DNA of 64,000 nucleotides. Source: Lentilactobacillus curieae. Lineage in GTDB: Bacteria > Bacillota > Bacilli > Lactobacillales > Lactobacillaceae. The position numbers and the translations under genes are program-made. The notes beneath the pieces are model-generated. The model was not told the DNA's origin. It saw nothing but the letters and a program-made list of their open reading frames with translations, and searched no databases. Shown piece by piece: positions 9,859 to 19,774 of this stretch. The DNA is taken from positions 434,001 through 498,000 of the forward strand of contig NZ_CP018906.1 in assembly GCF_000785105.2 (NCBI RefSeq), written 5' to 3'. The stretch's first letter is position 1, and each line of letters opens with the position of its first letter.

Positions 9859-12006
9859 TTATAGCTGAGACTTTTCAAATCCTTCTTCCAGCGCATGAAT
9901 CGGTTTTCTAAATAACCGTCGGGAAATTGGAGTGAGGATCACAAAGAACAATCCAAATCCAGCTAAGATTAATAGATCATTGAAGAAAATTCCCCAGTCT
10001 GGGCCAGAGATGGCTTCTCTGAACGCACTAATTGCATAGGTAAATGGTAAGTATGGTGTCAAACTTGTTAGCCCTCGTGGAATAACCTCTAGTGGATACA
10101 AACCACCAGTACCAAAAATCTGCAGGATCATCAGCAAGACACCAACGACTTTACCAACATTTCCAAACGAAAATACCAAACTAAAGATGATCATTGTAAA
10201 TACTAGCGCCGTAAAGAAATCTATGAGGATAAACGCCAGCAAGCTATGCGGTCGAATCCCTAGGAAACCAATCTCCCCGATAAAAGTAAATAGTGTTTGG
10301 GTGAACGCAATCGTCAGGTAAAGCAAGAACTTTCCGCCATATGTCTGGTAGTAGCGAATCTTATTTTCCCTCATTGTGCTTCCCACCGCATACTTCCAGG
10401 AGATGATAGTGGTTAATAACAACACCCCAATCCAAATTGATAACACTGTATAAAATGGAGTTGCTCCATAACCAAAGACCCCCATATTATAAAGTTCTTT
10501 ACTCTTCAACTTGATTGGTGAGGCCAAAATGCTAGCAATATCAGGGTCTTTACCTAGGAGATTAATTAACTTATCTAAATTGCGACTATTCAGGAAGCTA
10601 AGCTGATCATCTAAGTCACTTAACTGTGACTTAATGTTATCTAGTTTCTCCTGGACTGACTTCACCCGATTAACGGACAGACCGCTAATCGAATTTCCTG
10701 CACTTTGCATTGCTTTTAATTCAGGAATTACCTCTCTGAGTGAGCTAATCAAGTCGGAATTATTAGAAGAGTCAGATGCAGTCGTGTCCCCAAGTGAATC
10801 TAGCCGGTTCTCGGTGGAGTTAGCGGTTGTTGCCGCCGAGCCTAACTCATCTTGAATTTTGTCATTCAGGTTGTTGATTTTGTTAGTAAACCTCGTCGTG
10901 TTCTTACCGCTACCCGTTTGTAACTCATTTAGGTATCGCTGCTGTTGCTTAATTTGCTTTTTAGCATTCGTAAAACTAACGACTAGATTATTGATTCGGT
11001 TGCTAGGAATAATTGACCCCACAATATCGAAAACGCGAATCCCATCGTTCAGTCCTGCCACCAAAGCATTTCCTGCCCTACTGGCAACTTTTGCTTGTCT
11101 AGCCAATGTCTGTCCCGAATTGGTTTCCGGATCAATTCCACTAATAGCTGATTGCAAGGAATCCGATTGGTTTTGAATTGAATCCATTGCGTTGCTGACA
11201 CTGTTCTTAGTTGCATCCAAGTTGTTCTTAGTAGTGCTAATTAAATTTTGTTGCTGACTTAAAATATTGCTCAAATCAGTAATCTGTGCAGAAACCTTGG
11301 GAATCCCATTTTTAACTGTTTTAAGATATTTTTGAACGTCTTTTGAATTTCGGTTAACCCGATTTAAATGCTGATCCGCCCTTTTGATTTCACCAATCGA
11401 ATCATTCAAAGAATTACGAATCCCCAATATTTCGGGGCGGTGTAAATCGAGGTCGGCACCAACTTGATTAAGTTTTTTCAATACTAACGATCCACTTAAC
11501 TGAGTGAAATTACTCCGGATTTGCTCAGTAAGTGTGTCCTTAGCCTGACCGGTAATTTTGGTAGCTGCAGGATTCAACTTTTCGTTAGACTTATATACAA
11601 CGGTTGGTTTTTGCGGGTTATCACTGGCAAGCGAAGCTAGGCGACTAGAAAAATCACTAGGAATTTCAATCATTGCGTAGTACTTTCCCTGATCAAGACC
11701 GTTATTACCATCCCAATCATTAGTAATCATCCACTTAACGTCATGGTTCTTCTTCAGCTTAGAAATAACTTCTTTGCCGACATTGATATTTTTACCATTT
11801 AACGTACTGCCCTCATCATCGTTAACCACAGCAATCGGCAACCGTCTGATGTTTTGGGTAGAATACGGATCCCACGATGCTTTTATGTTTAACACTGCAT
11901 ATGAAGCAGGCACTAAACAAAAAGCCAGAATTGTGATTAAAACTGGCTTGCTGTGGATGATTTTAGACATATCTCTTTTAAACAGTTTAAAAATAGTATT
12001 TTTCAT
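9859..12006 (-). CDS. YhgE/Pip-domain membrane protein
   Basis: This 715-residue protein has one N-terminal membrane helix, a long extracellular region with heptad-like, Asn/Ser-rich helices (about residues 190-500), and five or six C-terminal membrane helices of ABC-2 type. The N-terminal block with ASWDPYSTQNIRRLPIAVVN is the family signature. Relatives include the lactococcal phage infection protein Pip and the YueB/EsaA proteins of type VII secretion; the exact task here is unknown. It starts 17 bp after the secreted protein upstream and is paralogous to the divergent gene at 12859-15018. Confidence 0.85.
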   Translation of the reverse strand: MKNTIFKLFKRDMSKIIHSKPVLITILAFCLVPASYAVLNIKASWDPYSTQNIRRLPIAVVNDDEGSTLNGKNINVGKEVISKLKKNHDVKWMITNDWDGNNGLDQGKYYAMIEIPSDFSSRLASLASDNPQKPTVVYKSNEKLNPAATKITGQAKDTLTEQIRSNFTQLSGSLVLKKLNQVGADLDLHRPEILGIRNSLNDSIGEIKRADQHLNRVNRNSKDVQKYLKTVKNGIPKVSAQITDLSNILSQQQNLISTTKNNLDATKNSVSNAMDSIQNQSDSLQSAISGIDPETNSGQTLARQAKVASRAGNALVAGLNDGIRVFDIVGSIIPSNRINNLVVSFTNAKKQIKQQQRYLNELQTGSGKNTTRFTNKINNLNDKIQDELGSAATTANSTENRLDSLGDTTASDSSNNSDLISSLREVIPELKAMQSAGNSISGLSVNRVKSVQEKLDNIKSQLSDLDDQLSFLNSRNLDKLINLLGKDPDIASILASPIKLKSKELYNMGVFGYGATPFYTVLSIWIGVLLLTTIISWKYAVGSTMRENKIRYYQTYGGKFLLYLTIAFTQTLFTFIGEIGFLGIRPHSLLAFILIDFFTALVFTMIIFSLVFSFGNVGKVVGVLLMILQIFGTGGLYPLEVIPRGLTSLTPYLPFTYAISAFREAISGPDWGIFFNDLLILAGFGLFFVILTPISRRLFRKPIHALEEGFEKSQL

Positions 12007-12022
12007 AGGGCCTCAAGCTTTT

Positions 12023-12718
12023 CTATGGTAGCAGGTTCAAAATAAATCTTGTAAAGTTATAAACTTGGTCGGTAATTTGATTGATATTCTCAATCGTTTT
12101 GTAAGTCTTATTTAATGTTTGTTGGGTTAGTTGAATTAATTTTACTCCATCTTTGCGAATTGTTTGATTAATTTCTTTGATTTTGCTGATATCATTAGAG
12201 TTAATCAAAGTGCCTGATAGATTATCCAGCTTTTTGATCAGCGAAGCTAACGAATCATGCTTATTGATAGATTCTAAGACACGGATAACGCTCAACCGAT
12301 TTTTCAACGAAATCGAGTTGATTAGATTCAAAATATGACGGAGTTCAGCCCTCTGCTTGGTAAAGTTAAATGTCCGTACTAGGTAACCACGCCAAATCCA
12401 CCCCTTAACACGACCATTACCATTCTTTACATAATAGTAAACGGCCTTGTTACCATTAGCCTTACGAATCGTGGCTGAACGGTAAGTATAAAAAGTTGTT
12501 CTTGGATAGTTATCAGCATTATGGGCCTTCTTCGTCAAACTAGCCGTAGTGTACAGATAGCCGCTAACCAACCTGTTAGGAGTTTTGGCAATCTTCCTTG
12601 TACTGACCACCGTAGCTCCCTTTGATTTTGCAGACGAATTGATGGTTGTTAAGCCGATTACGCTGATCACAACACTCGCTAGCAATAGCAAGTTTCTTAT
12701 AAATAGTTTCTTCTTCAA
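12023..12718 (-). CDS. secreted protein with SH3-like (GW-type) module and helical tail
   Basis: About 231 residues. I place the start at TTG 12718, where GGGGTG is six bases upstream; a GTG at 12727 would keep the frame. A signal peptide (KKKLFIRNLLLLASVVISVIG) is followed by an SH3-like unit ending in GRVKGWIWRGYLVRT (about residues 85-110), like the modules of many lactobacillus wall proteins. An amphipathic helical region without known domain completes it. It precedes the YhgE/Pip gene by 17 bp, so the two are probably co-transcribed. The function is not known; the helical tail resembles the rods of YhgE proteins in general character only. Confidence 0.6.
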   Translation of the reverse strand: MKKKLFIRNLLLLASVVISVIGLTTINSSAKSKGATVVSTRKIAKTPNRLVSGYLYTTASLTKKAHNADNYPRTTFYTYRSATIRKANGNKAVYYYVKNGNGRVKGWIWRGYLVRTFNFTKQRAELRHILNLINSISLKNRLSVIRVLESINKHDSLASLIKKLDNLSGTLINSNDISKIKEINQTIRKDGVKLIQLTQQTLNKTYKTIENINQITDQVYNFTRFILNLLP

Positions 12719-12858
12719 AAGGTTCACCCCATTTTTAGTTAAATACCCAAATTAGATTGAGCTTGTTAATAGTTAACATATGCATTACTATATAATATAT
12801 CTCAATTAGCGATTGGACAATACCCATTTTTATTTGTTTTAACATCGAGGTTTTTATC

Positions 12859-15018
12859 ATGATCAGAAACATCCGAAAAATATATCTACGAGATATCAAA
12901 GCTATTTTTAAACACAAGGCTGCCTTGTTAACCCTAACTGCGCTGTGTATCTTACCTAGCCTGTACACATTAGTCAATGTCGGAGCAATTTGGAATCCAT
13001 ACAGTACTCAAGAAACCGAACGGATTCCAGTCGCAGTCGTAAATCAAGACAAGGGGGCCAATTTTAACGGTGAACAGCTTAATTTTGGTAAACAGGTAAT
13101 CAAGTCGCTCAAGTCCAATAAAAAGATTGGCTGGCGATTCGTTGACTCAGCGACTGCTGAAAGAAAACTGAAGCAAGGAAAGTACTATGCTGAAATAGTT
13201 TTGCCCAAGGATTTTTCAAGCAAGCTAACCAGTATCGCCTCAAATAACCCTCAAAAAGCTAACGTGACTTTTAAAACGAACACTAAAAATAGCCCAATGG
13301 GAGTTAAAATCACCGAAACTGCTGCCCAGTCACTGGTAACCGAAATCAAAAAGAAGTTTGTTTTTCAAATTAACGAAACGATCTTTTCTTATCTAAACAA
13401 CGCAGGAAATAAGTTGAGCAATAAGCAGGCAAACATCCTCCAGCTAAAGGATCTAATTATTGCTTTAAATGATGGCATGACATTAGCAACCGGCTCGCTA
13501 TCGGCAATCAACGACACCGCCAACGGAATGACAACTGCTTTGTCACAACTCAAGGTCGTAAATCAAGCTGCTCAGGGGAATAATTCGCTTCAAGAAATTG
13601 CCGATGGTAACACTGGGACACTTCAAAATACCCGCCAATCTTTAAATTCAGCTAGTAAAACTGTAAAAGATAACCTATCACAAATTAATCAACGCCAAGC
13701 AAGAGTGGATGGCTTGGTTAGCCAGCTTAATTCCGCTTTAAAACAACGAAATCAATCCAGAATTAGTAGCCTGTCGCAGGCAGCGAAGTCTGAAGTTGAT
13801 ATTATAAAGTCACAAACAAAAATTTTGGCAGCGTTTCTAAGTGCATTTGATAGTAATAATTCCCAAATCAAGTCCTTAACTAACCAGCTTAACTCAGCAA
13901 CTGGCCGCCTAAGTTCTGAATCATCAGCTTTGAGATCACTTCAGGCAAGTACTAATGGTTCTGCAGCTAGCATTAGTTCAGCTGTCGACCGAGTTATTAG
14001 CAGCAACCAGCAAGTTCGCAGACAGCTTAACAACAGTATCACCGGTTCTTTGAACTCAGCTTCTGGAGCAATTGATAGCATGGTCGCCAACGCAATTGAC
14101 AGCTCACAAAAGGCCAGCTCAATCTTGGGTAGCGTTAATCGAGTTAAACAGCTAAACGATAATGCAATCGATAGTGCGATTTCTGGTAACAAATTAATCG
14201 CTAATTCGACAAACAAGCTGGCCAAACAACTGGATGCGTACAAGGGTGATATTGCAACAATCAGTAATAAGCTTAAGTTAACAAGTAACGGCGATATTGC
14301 TGAGATTTTAAGCATCTTACAAAGCAACCCTAAGCTACTTGCAGGAGATTTAACTACCCTATTCAACGTAAAATCCGAATCCATCTATCGAGTCGCAACC
14401 TTCGGTGAAGCATTTGCTCCAAGTTACATGGCCCTCTCGGTTTGGGTTGGCTGCACGATGCTGATTGCCGTGCTTAAAACAACCGTTCCAAAGAGACGGC
14501 GTTTCCGACAGGTTAGTCGGCATGAAGAATATTTCGGCAAAATGCTGCTGTTCTGGACGCTTTCATTGATCCAAACATTTATTATCATTACTTCAACAAT
14601 TCTGGTATTACACGTCCACGTGGCTAACGTATTTGTGGTTTACTTGGTCGGCATGTTTGTATCGCTGACATTCTCAACTATGATTTACACTGCGGCCTCG
14701 TTACTTGGTAACTTGGGAACCGCCCTAATGGTAATGCTAGTCGCATTACAACTGGCAGGTAGTGGAGCCATGTACCCAGTCCAGTTGAATCCACTTATTT
14801 TTAGAATCATTCAGCCATTGTTCCCATTCACTTACGGAGTTGGCGCCTTTAGAGAAGCAATCGGAGGTATCAACATCCAGAGTCTGGGGGTAGATTTCTT
14901 TTTCCTAACGTTTATGTCAGCCGTTGCCATCCTATTGGGATCAATCCTTAAGATTAGGATCAAACGAGTATCAGATAAGTTAAATAAGGCATTTAAGGAA
15001 ACGGGAATTGGTGAGTAA
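12859..15018 (+). CDS. YhgE/Pip-domain membrane protein, second paralogue
   Basis: This 719-residue protein has the same layout as its divergent neighbour: an N-terminal membrane helix, the block IWNPYSTQETERIPVAVVN, a long helical rod rich in Ser, Asn and Gln (about 170-500), and C-terminal membrane helices ending near residue 700. The C-terminal part contains GSGAMYPVQLNPLIFR, matching GTGGLYPLEVIPRG of the paralogue. GAGG lies before the ATG. Two divergent paralogues around one secreted protein suggest a functional unit at the cell surface, but no type VII ATPase (EssC) or WXG100 gene is visible here. Confidence 0.85.
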   Translation: MIRNIRKIYLRDIKAIFKHKAALLTLTALCILPSLYTLVNVGAIWNPYSTQETERIPVAVVNQDKGANFNGEQLNFGKQVIKSLKSNKKIGWRFVDSATAERKLKQGKYYAEIVLPKDFSSKLTSIASNNPQKANVTFKTNTKNSPMGVKITETAAQSLVTEIKKKFVFQINETIFSYLNNAGNKLSNKQANILQLKDLIIALNDGMTLATGSLSAINDTANGMTTALSQLKVVNQAAQGNNSLQEIADGNTGTLQNTRQSLNSASKTVKDNLSQINQRQARVDGLVSQLNSALKQRNQSRISSLSQAAKSEVDIIKSQTKILAAFLSAFDSNNSQIKSLTNQLNSATGRLSSESSALRSLQASTNGSAASISSAVDRVISSNQQVRRQLNNSITGSLNSASGAIDSMVANAIDSSQKASSILGSVNRVKQLNDNAIDSAISGNKLIANSTNKLAKQLDAYKGDIATISNKLKLTSNGDIAEILSILQSNPKLLAGDLTTLFNVKSESIYRVATFGEAFAPSYMALSVWVGCTMLIAVLKTTVPKRRRFRQVSRHEEYFGKMLLFWTLSLIQTFIIITSTILVLHVHVANVFVVYLVGMFVSLTFSTMIYTAASLLGNLGTALMVMLVALQLAGSGAMYPVQLNPLIFRIIQPLFPFTYGVGAFREAIGGINIQSLGVDFFFLTFMSAVAILLGSILKIRIKRVSDKLNKAFKETGIGE

Positions 15019-15021
15019 ACA

Positions 15022-15063
15022 AAAAATAGGTAGTAATTTCGAAAGAAATTACTACCTATTTTT
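15022..15063. terminator. bidirectional terminator
   Basis: Stem AAATAGGTAGTAATTTC/GAAATTACTACCTATTT lies between the convergent YhgE and oppA genes. Confidence 0.9.
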
Positions 15064-16842
15064 TTATTTAGTCATCGCCAAATTCTGCCAGAAACTTGGT
15101 ACAAAGTAATTTACTGCATTGGTGCTGTAATAGTTCTTCAATCGTTTATTGACTGGAGTAAAGCTAAAGCTGTAACTATCAGGCGTATACGCAGCTTCAT
15201 CATTCATATACCGTTGCCATTCCTTGAATTTCTTAGTCCGGTAACTTGAATTCCAAGCTTTATCGCTGTTGATAGCATTGATCAGCTCCGTATTCTTCTT
15301 AGAAACAAAGTGTCCCATATTGTAGGCTGCATCAGCGCCGTACAATTGAGTAGGTGTTGGGTCAGAAGTAACCTGCCAGCCAGCATCAAAGATATCAATC
15401 TTGTTTTGTTTAGGCTCAGAAATGGTGGTATAGAAACTATTGATATCCATAGGTTTTCCAGTGGCCATCTTAACATTTAGACCGACCTTATGCCATTCCT
15501 GAAGTTCTTGTTGATAGATTGCCTGAAGAGTAGATGAACCCTCAGCAGCGCCATAGTAGATGGTAAGTGGCTTACCATTTGGTTGAACTCGCCACTTCCC
15601 CTTCTTTTTGTAACCAGCTTCATCTAACAACTGGTTGGCTTTCTTTGGATTGTATGGGAAACCAGGATTCTTTTTATCGTAATACTGCTTGAAGTTAGGC
15701 AAAATGAGTGTATTTGCCCGCCAACTAACTCCGTTAAACAGCTTCTTATACATCTGATCAAGGTTAATTGCGTACATCATGGCCTGACGAAGCTTCTTAT
15801 TACCCATCTTCATGTTTTTATCGGTCACGTTCACGTTTTTCTTAGTGTCAAAGTGACCAAGGTTAAATCCAAAGTATGAGTATGAAGTAGATGGTCTGCC
15901 AGTCATTGCATAACCCTTAATCTTCGAAGCGTTTTGGTACTGGCTAGTTGGTAAACTTCCCAACGCAAAATCATACTTGTTTGCTTTGAAGGCAGCGAGA
16001 GAATTCGTAGTGGAAACAACCTGTATCTGAACCTTACCAATCTTAGGCTTTGGCCCGTAATAGTACTTATTGCGGACCCAACTAGTCGATTCACCATCCA
16101 CCTGCTTAGCTAGCTTGTATGGTCCAGTAAATACCGGATTCTTACGCACAGGCTTAGATGACGCCAACTTAGAAATCTTGATGCCCTTCAATTTATGATA
16201 AGGAACAACAGACCCCCAAACAAAAGAGTTACCTAAATATTCCATAGAGGGTGCTAACTTAGAGTACTTAATGACAACCTGTTTACCATTTTGCCCATCT
16301 GGATAAGTAATTCCAGAAATGGTTTTGGCTTTTCCATTATGGTACGCTGCCATCCCCTTTATTCTCGCGAAATCGCTTGAATACTGAGAAGAGGTGGTGT
16401 TTTGATTACCAATAATTTCATAGGCGTACTCAACATCCCTAGCAATAACCGGCTTACCATCCGACCACCTTGCGTTCTTCCGCAATGTGATTGTCACGGT
16501 ATTCTTCTTGCGGTCTAATTTCTGATTAGCTAGCCCACCATTGACGATTTTGAAGTTGTTATCCGCTTTAAACAAAGTTTCCAACCCACCTGGCGAGTAC
16601 ACATCTTGATCTTCAACCATATCCTGCAATACTGCTAAAGAGATTCCCTTAAACGGTGCGTCGTTAACTTCAGCAACTCGCAAAGTTGAGTTTCCCGTCG
16701 AAACTGCCTTACCCTTGGCTGAATAACTAGATGGTAAATCAACATGATTAGTAGCAGGCTTCGAACTGTTCTTACCACAAGCCGCTAGACTAATTGTTAG
16801 TAAACTTAAAAAGCTGAGCAAAAACCAGTGTTTTGCTTTCAT
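15064..16842 (-). CDS. oppA: oligopeptide ABC transporter substrate-binding lipoprotein, second copy
   Basis: 592 residues, taking ATG 16842 with GAGGG six bases upstream. A signal peptide with lipobox (SLAACGK) makes it a membrane-anchored lipoprotein. The rest is the SBP family 5 fold, with the block YPDGQNGKQVVIKYSKL and a C-terminal region shared with the first OppA; the two proteins are clearly duplicates. It binds oligopeptides and hands them to OppBCDF. It lies last in the opp operon, after an 89-bp gap holding a weak hairpin that may reduce its expression relative to the first copy. Confidence 0.88.
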   Translation of the reverse strand: MKAKHWFLLSFLSLLTISLAACGKNSSKPATNHVDLPSSYSAKGKAVSTGNSTLRVAEVNDAPFKGISLAVLQDMVEDQDVYSPGGLETLFKADNNFKIVNGGLANQKLDRKKNTVTITLRKNARWSDGKPVIARDVEYAYEIIGNQNTTSSQYSSDFARIKGMAAYHNGKAKTISGITYPDGQNGKQVVIKYSKLAPSMEYLGNSFVWGSVVPYHKLKGIKISKLASSKPVRKNPVFTGPYKLAKQVDGESTSWVRNKYYYGPKPKIGKVQIQVVSTTNSLAAFKANKYDFALGSLPTSQYQNASKIKGYAMTGRPSTSYSYFGFNLGHFDTKKNVNVTDKNMKMGNKKLRQAMMYAINLDQMYKKLFNGVSWRANTLILPNFKQYYDKKNPGFPYNPKKANQLLDEAGYKKKGKWRVQPNGKPLTIYYGAAEGSSTLQAIYQQELQEWHKVGLNVKMATGKPMDINSFYTTISEPKQNKIDIFDAGWQVTSDPTPTQLYGADAAYNMGHFVSKKNTELINAINSDKAWNSSYRTKKFKEWQRYMNDEAAYTPDSYSFSFTPVNKRLKNYYSTNAVNYFVPSFWQNLAMTK

Positions 16843-16861
16843 CCTCATCCCTCGATTCCAA

Positions 16862-16912
16862 AAAAAGCCATGACATTTTTAGTTCTTAAAAACATCATGA
16901 CCCTTTCGTTTA
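16862..16912 (-). terminator. weak hairpin between the two oppA genes
   Basis: An imperfect inverted repeat (GGTCATGATGTTTTT with AAAAATGTCATGGC) is followed by seven T on the minus strand. It could act as a partial terminator inside the operon. Confidence 0.45.
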
Positions 16913-16931
16913 TGGTTTGTCAATCAAACCA

Positions 16932-18731
16932 CTATTTCAAATTACTAGAAGTTAATTCCAATTTGTCCCAGAAACCTGGAGTAAGTGGGCCTGAATCATT
17001 ACTTAGGTCAAAGTTCTTTACTCGGTGGTTAACTGGAGTGTAATTGTACGAGAAGTTATCAGCAACATAGGCAGCTTGATCGTTCATGTACTTTTGCCAT
17101 TCCTTGAACTTCTTAACTCTGTATGAACTACTCCAAGCTTTTTCATTGTTCATTTCGTTCATCAATTGAGTATTCTTCTTGGTTACGAAGTGACCCATGT
17201 TATATGGTGCATCCTCACCATAAATCTGGGTTGGAGTAGGTTCAGATGACACTGACCAGGCAGCATTGAAGATATCAATCTTGTTTTGTTTTGGTGCTTG
17301 AAGTGTTGAATAGAAACTGTTCATTTCCATTGGTTTGCCAGAAGTCATCTTAACGTTCAAACCAACCTTATGCCAAGCTTGCAATTCTGATTGATAAATT
17401 GCTTCTGAAACTGGAGACCCTTGCATAACCCCAAAGTGAATTACCAGTGGCTTACCATTTGGTTGTGTCCGCCACTTGCCCTTCTTCTTGTAGCCAGCTT
17501 GGTTCAAAAGCTTGTTAGCTTTCTTAACGTTGTACTTAAACCCAGGATTTGAAGCATCATAGTACTTCTTAAATACTGGTGGAATCAACGTATTAGCATG
17601 CCAACTAACTCCATTAAGCAGTTTCTTGTAAGTGGCATCAAGGTTAAGTGCGTACATCATGGCTTGACGCAAGTTCTTGTTACTCATCTTCATGCCTTTG
17701 TCCATAACGTTCTTACCAGTCTTAGTGTCAAAGTGACCCAAGTTAAATCCAAAGTAACCGTATGATGGAGCTGGGGTTCCAACTAATTCATATGAACCTT
17801 TAACTGCCTTCTTAATATTCTTATATTGGCTACCTGGCACTTGGCTCAAAGCGAAGTCATACTTCTTTGACTTAAATGCCGAAACTGCGTTACTTGAAGA
17901 AACAACCTGCAAAGTAATGTGCTTAATCTTTGGTTTTGGTCCGTAGTAGTACTTGTTTGGTACCCAAGTAGTTGATTCACCTTGTACCTGCTTAGCAAGC
18001 TTGTAAGGTCCGACAAAGACTGGGGTCTTCCGAACAGCACTTGATGAAGCTAGTTTTGCAATTGGAATGTTTTTGATGTGATGGTATGGAGAAACTGTTC
18101 CCCAAACAAATGAGTTACCAGCGTATTTCATTGATGGTGATAACTTACTGTACTGGATCACAACCTTCTTACCATTTTGCCCATCAGGATATGTAATTCC
18201 GGAAATGGTTTTGGCCTTGCCGGCATGGTATGCTGCCATCCCTTTAATCCGAGCAAAGTCTGATGAGTACTGTTGAGACGTGGTGTTTTTATTACCAATG
18301 ATCTCGTATGAATACTCAACGTCCTTGGCAACGACTGGCTTGCCATCTGACCACTTCGCATTATTTCTCAAAGTGATAGTAACGGTGTTCTTTTTCCGGT
18401 CAAGTTTTTGGTTAGCAAGTCCGCCATCGATGATTTTGTAGTTTTTATCAGTCTTAAACAGAACGTCACTACCACCGGGGGCGTATACGTCAGCATCTTC
18501 AGCATTATCTTGCAAAACAGCCAAAGTAATTCCTTTAAATGGCGCATCGCTAACTTCTGCTCCATAAAGAGTAGAATTGTTACCTTTTGCTGCACCCTTG
18601 GCACTATATGTTTGTGGTAGTTTAATGTGACTACCGGCACCGGATGACTCATTGCCACCCTTACCACACGCTGCTAATGCAACGGCAGAAAGTAGCACTG
18701 CACCAGCAGCTGCCCACTTCTTTTTGCTCAT
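16932..18731 (-). CDS. oppA: oligopeptide ABC transporter substrate-binding lipoprotein
   Basis: 599 residues from ATG 18731, where GGAGGAG is seven or eight bases upstream. The lipobox ALAACGK ends the signal peptide. The mature part is an SBP family 5 peptide-binding protein of the OppA type. It follows oppC and is the principal receptor of the OppABCDF importer. It is closely similar along its whole length to the protein encoded downstream, so the pair arose by tandem duplication and may differ in peptide preference. Confidence 0.9.
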   Translation of the reverse strand: MSKKKWAAAGAVLLSAVALAACGKGGNESSGAGSHIKLPQTYSAKGAAKGNNSTLYGAEVSDAPFKGITLAVLQDNAEDADVYAPGGSDVLFKTDKNYKIIDGGLANQKLDRKKNTVTITLRNNAKWSDGKPVVAKDVEYSYEIIGNKNTTSQQYSSDFARIKGMAAYHAGKAKTISGITYPDGQNGKKVVIQYSKLSPSMKYAGNSFVWGTVSPYHHIKNIPIAKLASSSAVRKTPVFVGPYKLAKQVQGESTTWVPNKYYYGPKPKIKHITLQVVSSSNAVSAFKSKKYDFALSQVPGSQYKNIKKAVKGSYELVGTPAPSYGYFGFNLGHFDTKTGKNVMDKGMKMSNKNLRQAMMYALNLDATYKKLLNGVSWHANTLIPPVFKKYYDASNPGFKYNVKKANKLLNQAGYKKKGKWRTQPNGKPLVIHFGVMQGSPVSEAIYQSELQAWHKVGLNVKMTSGKPMEMNSFYSTLQAPKQNKIDIFNAAWSVSSEPTPTQIYGEDAPYNMGHFVTKKNTQLMNEMNNEKAWSSSYRVKKFKEWQKYMNDQAAYVADNFSYNYTPVNHRVKNFDLSNDSGPLTPGFWDKLELTSSNLK

Positions 18732-18814
18732 AATAATCTCCTCCAATTTTTAACAACGATTGAGTTTCCTGACTTATTTTGATCTCCACATCATCACCTT
18801 AATTGAAATTTGGT

Positions 18815-19762
18815 TTATTTCTCAGTTCCCTTACGTTGCGTAGCGTTGGCAGTTCTCCGAATTACCTGACCGACGTAACTGATTGATAGACACAAAATAA
18901 TGATTTCCAAAGCTGCCGGCAACCATGTCCACCAATACTGAGTAATGTTTTGCGGATCGTTCGCATTAGCAATCAGGGTACCCAGTGAAGGGGTTCCCAT
19001 TGGTAGTCCAAAACCCAGGTATGATAACCCGGTTTCAACCCCGATGTTTTCAGCAAATGACAACGTGGTGTCAATGATTATCAGCGAGGAAATGTTCGGC
19101 ATAATTTCTCTGAAGATAATTTTTAAATCACTAGTGCCCAACGTTTTAGAAGCTTTGACGTAATCCTGTTGAGATTCAGCTAATGTTCGTGACCGAATCA
19201 GTCGGGAAGTTCCCATCCAGTAGAATACTGATAGAATCAAGGTCAGCGTGATGGCATTGTAATTAGGAATAATCGTCACGATAACGATAATTGTCATCAG
19301 CATTGGGATAATCATCATAAAGTCATAAACACGTTGCATAACCAAGTCAACTTTGCCACCAAAGTAACCTGACACCATGCCCCAAATAATTCCCCAGGTT
19401 GAGGAAATTACCGTCAACCCGATGGCGATACAAATTGAGTTTCGTGAACCAAGAATTAGTTGTTTACCAATCGAGCGACCACCAGAATCGGCACCTAAGA
19501 AAAAGTTGCTGAACGGCTTGTTGTAGTAGTCCATGATGTTCGTACTCATTATCTGGTTCACATTCAAGAAGAATGACGCAATGATAACAAACAGCACGAA
19601 GGCAATAATCAATATCAGAGAAATCAGTGCTGGTTTGTCAGCCTTAAACTCATTCCACATGATTCGCGAACGTGACGGCGTGGCTTCTTCAGCGGCCTCC
19701 TTTTCCAGTCGGTCCAAATCCTCTGGCGAAATATCAGTTAATTTACTAGTTTTCTTATCCAA
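18815..19762 (-). CDS. oppC: oligopeptide ABC transporter permease OppC
   Basis: 315 residues with a cytoplasmic N-terminal tail, a first membrane helix at about 45-70 and the five-helix permease domain. The EAA-type coupling loop is visible (about residues 195-225, around YVKASKTLGTSDLKIIFREI). The start is TTG 19762 with GGAGG eight bases upstream. It lies between oppB and oppA and pairs with OppB to form the membrane channel for peptides. Confidence 0.93.
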   Translation of the reverse strand: MDKKTSKLTDISPEDLDRLEKEAAEEATPSRSRIMWNEFKADKPALISLILIIAFVLFVIIASFFLNVNQIMSTNIMDYYNKPFSNFFLGADSGGRSIGKQLILGSRNSICIAIGLTVISSTWGIIWGMVSGYFGGKVDLVMQRVYDFMMIIPMLMTIIVIVTIIPNYNAITLTLILSVFYWMGTSRLIRSRTLAESQQDYVKASKTLGTSDLKIIFREIMPNISSLIIIDTTLSFAENIGVETGLSYLGFGLPMGTPSLGTLIANANDPQNITQYWWTWLPAALEIIILCLSISYVGQVIRRTANATQRKGTEK

Positions 19763-19774
19763 TGTCTTCGCCTC

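Noticed and set aside
10634-11176. Open frames antisense to the first YhgE gene
   Set aside because: Same cause as above: they mirror the biased rod-encoding sequence and have no start signal.
12735-12977. An 80-codon minus-strand frame over the YhgE divergent promoter
   Set aside because: It overlaps the start of the second YhgE gene on the other strand and has no family resemblance.
13941-14384. A 147-codon open frame antisense to the second YhgE gene
   Set aside because: It lies opposite the low-complexity helical rod, whose codon bias leaves the other strand open. It has no ribosome-binding site or domain.
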